DNA of 48,380 nucleotides from an uncultured Eubacteriales bacterium (GTDB lineage Bacteria > Bacillota > Clostridia > Oscillospirales > QAMX01), in assembly GCA_900551265.1 (NCBI GenBank), contig URVL01000003.1:1-48380 (forward strand). Reading direction: 5' to 3'. Both the position numbers and the translations under genes were made by a program. Every line of letters starts with the position of its first letter. The first letter of the stretch is position 1. The notes beneath the pieces are model-generated. The model was given only the letters and a program-made list of their open reading frames with translations, searched no databases and had not been told where the DNA came from. Below, in pieces: positions 25,201 through 31,945 of the stretch.

Positions 25201-25670
25201 TTTTCGGAACCGATTTCATAGCCGACAAGGCGGGCCAGCATGGTGGCGGCCTGAACGCCGTCAACGTTGTCACGCGGGCCGAAATTGCCATCGCCGTAAC
25301 CGGCTACAACGCCCTTAATGTATGCCCAGTTGATATACGGGACATACCACTGTCCGTCCTCAACATCGTCAAAGTACGGGCAGTCGGTGCTGTAAGTAGA
25401 AATGTACTGCTCTTCAGCATCGCCAGTGTACAGACGATAGAGGATGGCAGTCAGCTCACCACGAGTGAGCGTGTCTGTCGGATTGACACTGTTCTCATCG
25501 TCGCCCTTGATAACGCCGAGAGCATACAGGAGCTTGAGCGCGTCAAGCTGCTCAGCAGTAAGCTCATCCAGATCATCATAGGGGAGAACAGTTTCAATCG
25601 CACCCGCGAACATGGTCAGGGACAGAGCCAGGACCAGAACGAGGGCGAGAACCTTTTTAAGGTTTCTCAT
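22221..25670 (-). CDS. Large secreted SLH-domain protein, probable S-layer protein
   Basis: A 1149-residue exported protein. A signal peptide (MRNLKKVLALVLVLALSLTMFAGA) is followed by two clear S-layer-homology repeats (LKLLYALGVIKGDDENS at about 45-61; FDDVEDGQWYVPYINWAYIKG then GYGDGNFGPRDNV at about 99-135) and a third, weaker one to about residue 205. These would anchor it to pyruvylated wall polymer. The remaining 900 residues are acidic, rich in Tyr, Val, Asn and Asp with no recognised enzyme motif, and include a short Ala/Glu-rich coiled segment (ESDAVKAAQEALADAEAFV). AAGGAGG, a consensus promoter, a 5'-terminal hairpin and a codon choice that avoids TTA, CTA and TCA throughout all suggest very high expression, as expected of the main S-layer subunit. 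That last role is inference. Confidence 0.88.
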   Translation of the reverse strand: MRNLKKVLALVLVLALSLTMFAGAIETVLPYDDLDELTAEQLDALKLLYALGVIKGDDENSVNPTDTLTRGELTAILYRLYTGDAEEQYISTYSTDCPYFDDVEDGQWYVPYINWAYIKGVVAGYGDGNFGPRDNVDGVQAATMLARLVGYEIGSENWELVARRYALELGLDDGVSSKDLFGTDLSRGDMIVMVANVLDCYEAGTEDNENRVTLAEKIFDLEIIHGAILVGADKLGSTDYSVFAFKDEIAGNVKYFITDLLSIEEKPTVDEIGQKYTLYVAKTTEVNGYKVLYAAYEEEEGAYYQTVTGTVDDGKLNVKDADKDDYLLKLLDKHVIAYINGSVVANNAADAFAAFKASYGLKNSAAYKLIDNDGDGLYEYIFVERLTLAAMNTTEIVANVVAYNNITGAYTLSDGKEYVPGQYWGVDKDNKITNNVVNAVDAIRAAIGTGNFTASSVQYKFTIENGKYIMLAEVCDETYFAGDYVLAMNSVGDSTYKGMRYVEFLTEDNTALYAYVSKINHNDVRNWNGANDNNPTTAYTNELYYINAYGDDTVELFTPDYVNSNYVNDYVDGNNQSVVTVDMTSKFTAVEAVGNVYTHIDAVVGDKGGIVPEIPFDANKYYYLYDEATGKYNPVIFTKSTYSGYFAKLAAGESDAVKAAQEALADAEAFVAKAQELYTLVDTWAAAKTANGFNSTPSADELSAYNALNALWTECGFSNLAYYVNDIDDAETLAERVAWFDNDVKANLDERIATAEKNLADAIAAVEVGSDVYYVSAWGRDPVEVAVSIAADYNTDELQIFKVYGTWYVQNYGDLSVDGYTVYFTVDGATYEVEYDNGAFYAITRNAAGEEVSRAIFSVGSADASVINDTIEDVIADFDSDDTGEDFVYDNAQALNTSKGVVFAYGQYPVDGAYRWRAYNFDEFNVNFFGRGGEDDDNGWMETEDQMIYTISNGQYYVKAAKVTVMAAADVADRYQYDILPMGWMVENSMLFIYGNDLGTITSEGQTVQAILPNGTTRSVFIPYGMLFTGRPNDTRYGNVYYAVLDENGNVISVEYICNVFNVFDGVAGDELLQLTGDTYLDYAADGTVTIQGKLGITYTSKIDVDNTFFIINNEFVSSADFAKYLDEHANETFEIWVDAYGYNYAVID

Positions 25671-25699
25671 GGTTGAAATCCTCCTTGATAAAATGGTTA

Positions 25700-25737
25700 C
25701 CTAAGGGTACTCCTCATACGCATACGGGAGCCCTTGG
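25700..25737 (-). promoter_or_regulatory. 5'-terminal hairpin in the S-layer mRNA leader
   Basis: The predicted transcript start (about 25738) falls on or next to a hairpin whose arms are CCAAGGGCTCC and GGAGTACCCTTAGG, with small bulges, and whose loop carries CGTATG twice. About 30 bases separate it from the AAGGAGG site. Stable 5'-end hairpins of this kind lengthen the life of abundant mRNAs. Confidence 0.5.
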
Positions 25738-25744
25738 CATATAC

Positions 25745-25773
25745 AATATAATCTACTCCCCGAAAATAGTCAA
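25745..25773 (-). promoter_or_regulatory. Sigma-A promoter of the S-layer gene
   Basis: Minus-strand TTGACT (25773-25768), 17-bp spacer, TATATT (25750-25745), giving a leader of about 68 bases. Confidence 0.8.
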
Positions 25774-25788
25774 GACATCCGCGGCAGG

Positions 25789-25838
25789 TGTAACGCAACT
25801 GTAACAAAACCGCCTTGCCCTGTAACAAAACCTGTAAC
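25789..25838. promoter_or_regulatory. Four phased TGTAAC half-sites upstream of the S-layer promoter (WalR/PhoP-like)
   Basis: TGTAAC occurs at 25789, 25800, 25821 and 25833, giving offsets of 11, 21 and 12 bp, so all four face the same side of the helix. The first pair, TGTAAC-N5-TGTAAC, fits the WalR consensus TGTWAH-N5-TGTWAH exactly; the second has N6. The nearest half-site ends 15 bp upstream of the -35. This is the layout expected for an activating OmpR/PhoB-family response regulator. The identity of the regulator is inference. Confidence 0.5.
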
Positions 25839-25844
25839 AAACGG

Positions 25845-25869
25845 AAAAGCCGCAAAAATTGCGGCTTTT
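25845..25869 (-). terminator. Terminator after mscS
   Basis: A 9-bp stem AAAAGCCGC/GCGGCTTTT (25845-25853 with 25861-25869) with a seven-base loop, just downstream of the mscS stop on the minus strand. The stem itself supplies the terminal T run. Confidence 0.75.
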
Positions 25870-25879
25870 TAGCAAAAAA

Positions 25880-26704
25880 TCAAAGGTTATTTTGTGGTTG
25901 CGTTTGGATATGCAAATCAAGCTGCGGGAAGGGAATGGAGATCCCCGCGCGGTCAAACGCCCTTTTTACCTGTTCGTTTACGGACGTCAAAAGCAAAAAA
26001 TAATTTTCCGAAAGGCACCAGACGCGCAAGGTATACTCCAGCGCATTGTCCCCCTGGCGCGACATCCACACCACAGGCTCCGGGTCGGAAATCACCGGTT
26101 CGCAGGCTCTTGCTGTTTCGTAGAGCACGCTTTTTACCAGATCCAGGTCAGACGAATACGCCACGCTGAACGTAAAATCCGCGCGGCGAGTTGTTTCCGC
26201 GGTACAGTTTGTAATTGCCGCGTTAGTCAGCGACCCATTCGGCAGCGTCAGCTGCCGGTTATCCATGGTCGTAATAACGGTATAGAACACGGTAATACTC
26301 TTCACCGTACCGGTTCCGTCCACCGTTTCTATAAAATCGCCCACCTTAAACGGCTTAAAAAAGAGCAACATAATCCCTCCCGCCAGGTTGGAGAGCGCGC
26401 CCTGCAGGGCAAGGCCTGCCGCAACGCCGGCGGAAGCCAGCACCGTAACAAACGAGGTGGCCGGAATTCCCAAAGTCAGGGCGGCGGAAACGAACACCAA
26501 AACGCGCAGCGTGATGGAAATCAGACTATTCAAAAAAGAACGGAGACTGTCGTCCAAATGCGAAAACCGTTCGTTCTTCTTCAACCACCGGCAGAGCAGT
26601 CCGGTCAGTTTCAGTCCCACAAAGAGAATCACCGCGGCATAAATCAACCGAAGCCCGGCTGACGTCAGCTGCGTCCAGAGAGTAGAAAGCATCTGTTCCA
26701 TCAT
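25880..26704 (-). CDS. MscS-family small-conductance mechanosensitive channel
   Basis: Membrane channel that opens when turgor rises after osmotic downshock. About 275 residues, similar in length to E. coli MscS. Helices lie at about residues 18-40 and 57-80, followed by the Gly/Ala pore helix (ASAGVAAGLALQGALSNLAGGIML, about 90-113). The beta domain starts with FKPFKVGDFIE and has the LPNGSLTNAAITN motif. AGGAGG precedes two adjacent ATG codons (26704 and 26701). It is a single-gene unit with promoter and terminator, directly upstream of the S-layer gene. Confidence 0.92.
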   Translation of the reverse strand: MMEQMLSTLWTQLTSAGLRLIYAAVILFVGLKLTGLLCRWLKKNERFSHLDDSLRSFLNSLISITLRVLVFVSAALTLGIPATSFVTVLASAGVAAGLALQGALSNLAGGIMLLFFKPFKVGDFIETVDGTGTVKSITVFYTVITTMDNRQLTLPNGSLTNAAITNCTAETTRRADFTFSVAYSSDLDLVKSVLYETARACEPVISDPEPVVWMSRQGDNALEYTLRVWCLSENYFLLLTSVNEQVKRAFDRAGISIPFPQLDLHIQTQPQNNL

Positions 26705-26748
26705 CACGCCTCCTTGAAAGCACAAAATCCGGCAAAAAACCTGCCTTT

Positions 26749-26777
26749 ATCATACTACGATTCTTACATAAACGCAA
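26749..26777 (-). promoter_or_regulatory. Sigma-A promoter of mscS
   Basis: Minus-strand TTGCGT (26777-26772), 17-bp spacer, TATGAT (26754-26749). Confidence 0.65.
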
Positions 26778-26829
26778 GCACACCCACGCCGCATACTCGA
26801 AAAAGCAGCTTAATTCCACCCTTTTTCGT

Positions 26830-26859
26830 TTGACACGATAAAAACAGCTGTGGTATGAT
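26830..26859 (+). promoter_or_regulatory. Sigma-A promoter of pdp
   Basis: TTGACA (26830-26835), 18-bp spacer, TATGAT (26854-26859). Confidence 0.75.
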
Positions 26860-26946
26860 GAAAAAAACAGGATTTTCCTTTTGTCAGAATTTTGCGCCAA
26901 AAAGGTTCGTTTCTTGCACTTTTTGGTTTGGATTGGAGGTATTCCC

Positions 26947-28269
26947 ATGCATATGTACGACCTGATTGAAAAGAAAAAACGTGGCGGAGCGCTTTCCCGC
27001 GCCGAACTTGACGGGCTCGTTGCGGGCGCGGTCAGCGGCGATATCCCGGATTATCAACTCTCCGCCTTTCTGATGGCGGTCTATTTTCAGGGCATGACCG
27101 CAGAGGAAACCGCCGATTTCACCCTTGCCATGGCGCACTCCGGCGAAATGGCGGATCTTCACGATCTTCCCGGTGTGAAAGTCGACAAACATTCCACCGG
27201 CGGCGTCGGGGACAAGACCACGCTTGCCGTTGCGCCCATTGCCGCCGCCTGCGGGCTGGTAGTTGCCAAAATGTCGGGCAGGGGCCTGGGGCATACGGGC
27301 GGCACGGTGGATAAATTGGAGTCCATTCCCGGTTTCCGCACGGCGCTCTCCAGGGAAGAATTTCACGCGATTGCGCAAAAAACCGGAATTTGTGTCGCAG
27401 GACAATCCGGCAACCTTGCTCCCGCAGACAAAAAGCTTTACGCGCTGCGCGATGTAACCGCCACAGTCGACAGCATGCCGCTTATTGCCTCTTCCATTAT
27501 GAGCAAGAAACTTGCCGCCGGGGCAGATGTCATCCTGCTCGACGTAAAATATGGCAGCGGTGCGTTCCTCTCCGAACCCAGGGACGCCGTCGCCTTGGCA
27601 CAGCTCATGGCCGGCATCGGTGCTGCCGCCGGGCGGCGAACAGCCGCCTTGATTACCGATATGGACGTCCCGCTCGGGGTTACCATCGGTAACAGCCTTG
27701 AGGTCTGCGAAGCAATCGAAACCCTTCGCGGTCACGGTCCGGAGGATTATACGCGCATTGTGCTCGAACTCTCCTCCGCACTTTTATCCCTTGCCGGACA
27801 GGGGACGCCGGAGGCGTGCCGCCGGATGGCGGAGTCCGCCATTCAAAGCGGCGCGGCGCTTTGTAAGCTCCGCGAGATGGTCGAGGCGCAGGGCGGCGAT
27901 CCCACGTATATCGACGATCCGTCGCGCTTCCCTCGCGCGGCGTATCTGGAACCCGTTACGGCGCCGGCGGACGGTTATCTGCAACACATGGACACGGCGG
28001 CAATCGGACGGGTCTCCGTTATGCTTGGCGCGGGACGTGAGCGCGCGGGTGAGCCAATCGACCATGCGGCAGGAATGGTGCTATATCACAAAACGGGCAG
28101 CTTTGTTCATAAGGGAGACCTTTTAGCCTGCTTGCACACCAACCGTCCCGAAACGCTTCCCGAGGCACGCGAGGCCTTCCTCGCCGCGTTGACATTCGGC
28201 GCAGAGGCTCCCTCTCCCCGCGCAGAAATTTATGCCTATGTAGACGAAAATCAGGTTATCTTATATTAA
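26947..28269 (+). CDS. pdp: Pyrimidine-nucleoside phosphorylase
   Basis: Splits uridine, thymidine or deoxyuridine with phosphate into base plus (deoxy)ribose 1-phosphate for salvage. The 440-residue protein has the phosphate-binding KHSTGGVGDK (81-90) and the pyrimidine-site segment K108MSGRGLGHTGGTVDKLE. The lysine at 108 is typical of the broad-specificity Pdp type rather than strict thymidine phosphorylase. The C-terminal PYNP_C-like domain (AAGMVLYHKTGSFVHKGD) is complete. GGAGG lies seven bases before ATG 26947; a longer frame upstream lacks the family's sequence. Confidence 0.94.
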   Translation: MHMYDLIEKKKRGGALSRAELDGLVAGAVSGDIPDYQLSAFLMAVYFQGMTAEETADFTLAMAHSGEMADLHDLPGVKVDKHSTGGVGDKTTLAVAPIAAACGLVVAKMSGRGLGHTGGTVDKLESIPGFRTALSREEFHAIAQKTGICVAGQSGNLAPADKKLYALRDVTATVDSMPLIASSIMSKKLAAGADVILLDVKYGSGAFLSEPRDAVALAQLMAGIGAAAGRRTAALITDMDVPLGVTIGNSLEVCEAIETLRGHGPEDYTRIVLELSSALLSLAGQGTPEACRRMAESAIQSGAALCKLREMVEAQGGDPTYIDDPSRFPRAAYLEPVTAPADGYLQHMDTAAIGRVSVMLGAGRERAGEPIDHAAGMVLYHKTGSFVHKGDLLACLHTNRPETLPEAREAFLAALTFGAEAPSPRAEIYAYVDENQVILY

Positions 28270-28389
28270 GCTTTCAGAAATGGTATGCCGGACTACCGTA
28301 TTCCATTCTCAGCATACCAAAGACAAGCGGAGTGAAAATCCATTCATTGTTGTTATCCACATTAAGGGTTCCAAAAGAGGTGACTGGAT

Positions 28390-28563
28390 ATGGGCAACTG
28401 CCTTGCCCTTCCCGTTATGCACAGCTATGGATATATTGACGCCACGCACCGTTACTATAAAGCCGAAGGCATCGAACGTGTGGGCCTTGATTTTCCTGCG
28501 CGCGTTTGCTACCGGGCTGCCGGATGGAAGACATTCCCGGGTACCGCGAATGAGCAGGTTTGA
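28390..28563 (+). CDS. Small protein of unknown function overlapping comEA (57 residues)
   Basis: A 57-codon frame begins at ATG 28390, six bases after AGAGGTGA, which is one of the better ribosome binding sites in this stretch. The protein starts MGNCLALPVMHSYGYIDATH and ends with a Gly/Pro/Thr-rich tail (GWKTFPGTANEQV), with no signal or membrane segment. Its last 14 bases overlap the start of the ComEA-like gene, which has no good ribosome binding site of its own, so the small ORF may be translated to couple or deliver ribosomes to comEA. No family was recognised. The alternative is that it is non-coding and comEA starts earlier in its own frame. Confidence 0.45.
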   Translation: MGNCLALPVMHSYGYIDATHRYYKAEGIERVGLDFPARVCYRAAGWKTFPGTANEQV

Positions 28564-28966
28564 AAAATCCATGCTGGCGCTGACAGCATTCTTTTTCCTT
28601 ATATGCGCCGCAGTCCTCCTGCTGCAGACAACCGTCGCAGTTACCGGTGAGGGCTGCACGGTCTATACGGAAGGCGGCGTGGGCGCGCAGACCGTCCGCG
28701 AAAAACTCAACGCCGTATTGGGGCTTGCAGATACGACCGGTACACAAAACGGTTCCTCCGTAATGGACGGTCGAATAAATATTAATGCCGCGACAGTAGA
28801 AGAACTCTGTACGCTTCCCGGCATCGGCGAGACGCTTGCATCCCGAATCGTCCGCTATCGGACCTATAACGGTCCATTTGAAGACGTTTCCCATATTCGC
28901 GACGTGACGGGGATCGGCGACGGCCTTTATGCCAAAATTGCAGATTTTATCTATGCAGGCTCCTGA
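28550..28966 (+). CDS. ComEA-like membrane-anchored helix-hairpin-helix DNA-binding protein
   Basis: A 138-residue protein with one N-terminal membrane helix (LALTAFFFLICAAVLLLQ, about residues 8-25). A short linker leads to a C-terminal tandem helix-hairpin-helix domain, INAATVEELCTLPGIGETLASRIVRYR followed by DVSHIRDVTGIGDGLYAKI. This is the domain by which ComEA binds incoming double-stranded DNA during transformation. It lacks the SLBB domain of classical ComEA, and no comEB/comEC is nearby, so competence function is inferred only from the family. ATG 28550 is chosen because the membrane helix follows directly; the frame is open upstream, but that part has no recognisable domain. Confidence 0.8.
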   Translation: MSRFEKSMLALTAFFFLICAAVLLLQTTVAVTGEGCTVYTEGGVGAQTVREKLNAVLGLADTTGTQNGSSVMDGRININAATVEELCTLPGIGETLASRIVRYRTYNGPFEDVSHIRDVTGIGDGLYAKIADFIYAGS

Positions 28967-29000
28967 CATACGGCCTGTCCCCCGTTATGGTGAGAAAAAC

Positions 29001-29039
29001 GCGCGTCCCCGCAAGGATGTTTTCCTTGCGGGGACGCGC
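29001..29039. terminator. Bidirectional terminator
   Basis: A perfect 17-bp GC-rich stem (29001-29017 with 29023-29039) with a TGTTT loop, between comEA (+) and the CYTH gene (-). The minus side reads into GTTTTTCTC, so it suits the minus-strand operon well. Confidence 0.88.
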
Positions 29040-29064
29040 TTATTATATGCCGCTCATTATCCCG

Positions 29065-29688
29065 TCACAACTGTTCAGATATCATTCCACGTTCTGCCAG
29101 CTTCGCGCGCGCATACTTGGACAGGGGCTGTGGTACAAGGGAAAACAATCGCTCCCATTCACGCAAAAGGGCGCGAAAGGGCTCCTCTGCGCCGGATTTC
29201 AATTCGGCTTCCAGCTCATAAAACGGCACATGCCGCGCCGTTCCAAAAGTCCCTGCGTCAAAAGAAAGCTCCACAAAGACCCCGTCATACTCCAAAAGCA
29301 ATGCGCGGCGCATAAACTGCACCCGCGCCGATACGGTCAACGGCGTATTTCGTACTGCCTCCGCGAAACGTCTTGGCGCGCCGCAGGCAAGCAGGCCGCG
29401 CACACCGTCGGCAATTGTTTCCGCCGGACATTCCAGCTCATGCCGTATTTTCACAGACCGCTCTGCGCTTATATCTTCTTTCAGGCAGCAGACGCCGCGT
29501 CCGTTTTCACGCCGCAAACGCAGGGTAAAGCCTCCGTCACGCAATTTTCCAGCGACGTCACAATAGTACTCGCTCTCCATGCGTATGACGCGAATCTCAC
29601 CCGCCGCATGCCGGCGCACCTGCGGCGCATTCAGAACAGCCAAGCCCACCGCCTCATCGGGCAAGGCATATTTTGCTTCAATTTCCAC
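29065..29688 (-). CDS. CYTH-domain protein (triphosphate-tunnel family)
   Basis: A 207-residue CYTH protein, a family of metal-dependent enzymes acting on triphosphates (thiamine triphosphatase, inorganic triphosphatase, class IV adenylate cyclase). The N-terminal ExExK signature is EIEAK (residues 2-6). Charged tunnel strands follow (FTLRLRRENGRG, LLEYDGVFVELSFD, ELEAELKSG). Which triphosphate it uses cannot be told. The start is GTG at 29688, two bases after the stop of the preceding small membrane protein, so they are translationally coupled; murC is first in the same operon. Confidence 0.85.
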   Translation of the reverse strand: MEIEAKYALPDEAVGLAVLNAPQVRRHAAGEIRVIRMESEYYCDVAGKLRDGGFTLRLRRENGRGVCCLKEDISAERSVKIRHELECPAETIADGVRGLLACGAPRRFAEAVRNTPLTVSARVQFMRRALLLEYDGVFVELSFDAGTFGTARHVPFYELEAELKSGAEEPFRALLREWERLFSLVPQPLSKYARAKLAERGMISEQL

Positions 29689-29690
29689 AG

Positions 29691-30059
29691 TTAATCCCTG
29701 TTTCTTGGAAAAATGCAGCGCAAAATTACAATTACCGCACCAAGTGCCGCCAGTGCGCTGAAAAGCGGCATAAGCCGCCGGGCCTTTTTACAAAAGCACG
29801 CCGTGATTGATCCAACAGCCGAAATGCCAAACGCCGTCACCGCCGCCGCCTCTGAAAGCCCGGGGCGGCGGAAGCAGGCACAAACTGCGCCAAAAAAGCC
29901 CGCAATCTTCACCCACACATCCGCCGCAACCGCCTTTAAGCCCGGTACATCCGGATGAATCAGTGCCTGCACAGCGCCGGCAAGGCGCGGCATCGCCGTA
30001 TTTTTCAACTCCCAAGCCTGTTGAAACACCTTTTTCCCTGCAATTTTTTCCACTGCCAT
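29691..30059 (-). CDS. Small membrane protein of unknown function between murC and the CYTH gene
   Basis: A 122-residue protein. An N-terminal basic and polar part (MAVEKIAGKKVFQQAWELK) precedes three hydrophobic stretches (VKIAGFFGAVCACF, AAAVTAFGISAVGSITACF, LMPLFSALAALGAVIVILRCIF), so it probably spans the membrane two or three times. No family recognised. ATG at 30059 is five bases after GGAGG; a GTG seven codons upstream (30080) overlaps the murC stop and would also be possible. Confidence 0.65.
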   Translation of the reverse strand: MAVEKIAGKKVFQQAWELKNTAMPRLAGAVQALIHPDVPGLKAVAADVWVKIAGFFGAVCACFRRPGLSEAAAVTAFGISAVGSITACFCKKARRLMPLFSALAALGAVIVILRCIFPRNRD

Positions 30060-30072
30060 ATCCTCCTCCAGC

Positions 30073-31437
30073 TCAGTCACGACCGGTCAGCAACCGGTTT
30101 ACCTTCCAAATGTCCCCTGCGCCGACCGTCAGCACAATGTCTCCCGGCCGTACGATCTCGCGGATATACGCCGCAATCCGCTCAAAGCTGCCCAGATAGA
30201 CGGCGCCCGCAATTTCCTCTGCCATGCGCCGCATGTCTACGCCGTACACGTTGTCCTCCCGCGCCGCATAAACATCCGCCAGCAGCACAATGTCCGCCAG
30301 CGAAAGCGCGTCTTTAAACGCCTCATAAAGTGCCGCCGTACGCGAATAGGTGTGAGGCTGAAACGCGCAGATGATGCGTTCATAGCCCATGTCCCGCACT
30401 GCAGATAACAACTCGTGCAGCGCCGTCGGATGGTGCGCATAGTCGTCAATAACCGGTACCCCGCCAATCTCACCGCATAACTCAAAGCGCCGCGCGATCC
30501 CACCGTACGCCTCCAGGCCACGGGCAGTCGCATCCAGATCTGTGCCAAGCGCATAAAACGCCGAAGCGGCGGCCAGCGCATTATAAATATTGTATTCGCC
30601 CGGAATGCGCAGCCGTACCCGGCGTTCCCCGTCCGGTCGAACCAGTGTAAAGACGGGATATCCACGCTCCATCGCAATGTCCCGTGCCGTCACCGCACAG
30701 TTCCCATCCATCCCAAACCATACAACACGCCCCGTATAGCCGTTCAACGTATCGCGTACGTTTGCACTGTCCCGGTTTGCGGCAACCGCGCCCTGTGCCG
30801 GCACCAGTTCTATAAACTTCCGAAAAGAACGTTTGATGTTCTCCAGGTTTTTAAAATAATCCAGGTGATCTTCTTCAATGTTATTGACAACCGCAACCGT
30901 CGGCGGAAACTGCAAAAAGGAATCACAGTACTCACACGCCTCCGCGATGAAAAGGTCCCCCGCGCCAATACGGTAGTTCCCGCCGATGGCGGGCAGTTCT
31001 GCGCCGATCATGACAGACGGATCGAGTCCTGCTTCCAACGCAATATGCGTTGCAATGCCGGTCGTGGAGCTTTTGCCATGACATCCCGCAATACAGACCA
31101 CATCGCGATAACCGCGCATGATCTGCCCCCAGGCCTCCGCACGTTCCAGAACCGGGATTCCCAGTTCTCTGGCGCGGATGATCTCAGGATTGTCGTCGTG
31201 CACGGCGGCAGTGCGGATGACTACACCGGCCCCTTCAACCGTATCGCCTCTGTGTTCGTGCACCACGCGGATCCCCGCCGCTTCCAGGCGCTCCGTCATC
31301 TCGTTTTTCGCGCGGTCGCTGCCCCACACGGTAAGGCCGCGTCGGGAAAGCGCAAAAGCAAGGCTGCTCATGGATATGCCGCCGATCCCGATGAGACATG
31401 CCCGGACGCCTGGTTTTATGAGTTCAGCACGTTGCAT
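30073..31437 (-). CDS. murC: UDP-N-acetylmuramate-L-alanine ligase
   Basis: Adds the first amino acid, L-alanine, to UDP-MurNAc in peptidoglycan precursor synthesis, using ATP. The 454-residue length is typical. The N-terminal UDP-binding GIGGISMSSLA is present. The ATP loop reads AGCHGKSSTT (about 117-126), a slight variant of GTHGKTTTT, and the Mur ligase motifs NNIEEDHLDYF, GEYNIYNALAA and DDYAHHPTAL follow. ATG 31437 is chosen with GGAGG just upstream; a TTG four codons earlier overlaps that site. First gene of a three-gene operon with the small membrane protein and CYTH genes. Confidence 0.95.
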   Translation of the reverse strand: MQRAELIKPGVRACLIGIGGISMSSLAFALSRRGLTVWGSDRAKNEMTERLEAAGIRVVHEHRGDTVEGAGVVIRTAAVHDDNPEIIRARELGIPVLERAEAWGQIMRGYRDVVCIAGCHGKSSTTGIATHIALEAGLDPSVMIGAELPAIGGNYRIGAGDLFIAEACEYCDSFLQFPPTVAVVNNIEEDHLDYFKNLENIKRSFRKFIELVPAQGAVAANRDSANVRDTLNGYTGRVVWFGMDGNCAVTARDIAMERGYPVFTLVRPDGERRVRLRIPGEYNIYNALAAASAFYALGTDLDATARGLEAYGGIARRFELCGEIGGVPVIDDYAHHPTALHELLSAVRDMGYERIICAFQPHTYSRTAALYEAFKDALSLADIVLLADVYAAREDNVYGVDMRRMAEEIAGAVYLGSFERIAAYIREIVRPGDIVLTVGAGDIWKVNRLLTGRD

Positions 31438-31585
31438 GTTTTCCTCCAAAAGAAAATTTTAGATGTATGATACTATGCAAATTTGATCAAAATAGTTACC
31501 AAACGGGAAAAACCGCAGATACAGTCCTAGTTTTCCCACATATTGCACCAATAATCACCAGGACTTTTACGAAGGAGTGTACTCC

Positions 31586-31858
31586 ATGGAAATTACAGAT
31601 ATTAAAATCAAATACACAAACGACGGCGGACGTATGCGCGCGGCCGTATCCGTCGTGTTTGACGCAGCCTTTGCCGTTCACGATATTAAAGTCATCGAAG
31701 GCCAGGAAAAGCTCTTTCTTGCCATGCCGTCAAAAAAGCTTGCCGACGGCACTTACCGGGATATCGTACACCCCATTAATCGGGAAATGCGCGAGCTTCT
31801 GGAAACCTCCATACTGGAAGTGTATCACAACGAACAGGCCAATACAACCGAAATTTAA
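31586..31858 (+). CDS. spoVG: SpoVG family RNA/DNA-binding regulator
   Basis: A 90-residue protein matching SpoVG throughout: MEITDIKIKYTNDGGRMRAAVSVVFD, then FAVHDIKVIEGQEKLFLAMPSKK and YRDIVHPINREMRELLE. SpoVG binds nucleic acids and influences septation, sporulation and, in some pathogens, surface and virulence genes. It sits next to divergent murC. GAAGGAG lies eight bases before ATG 31586; a GTG three codons earlier overlaps that site. In Bacillus the gene is sigma-H dependent; no clear sigma-H promoter was found here. Confidence 0.95.
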   Translation: MEITDIKIKYTNDGGRMRAAVSVVFDAAFAVHDIKVIEGQEKLFLAMPSKKLADGTYRDIVHPINREMRELLETSILEVYHNEQANTTEI

Positions 31859-31881
31859 ACCTTAAGAATCCACAAAAATCA

Positions 31882-31910
31882 TTGCCTTTTTTCCGGACAA
31901 GCGGTATACT
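31882..31910 (+). promoter_or_regulatory. Sigma-A promoter of the glycosyltransferase gene
   Basis: TTGCCT (31882-31887), 17-bp spacer, TATACT (31905-31910), 26 bases before the GGAGGGG ribosome binding site. Confidence 0.7.
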
Positions 31911-31945
31911 GGACGCAGTAAGATACCTTTCATGGAGGGGTTTTT

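Noticed and set aside
22125..25676. An 1183-codon open frame on the plus strand covering the whole S-layer gene
   Set aside because: It is the exact antisense register of a gene that avoids TTA, CTA and TCA. The protein has no domain, no ribosome binding site and a composition dominated by I, V, S and N. It is a codon-bias shadow.
26884..27735. A 283-codon minus-strand frame opposite pdp
   Set aside because: The plus strand encodes a complete pyrimidine-nucleoside phosphorylase with a good start and promoter; the antisense product is Gly/His/Arg-rich nonsense.
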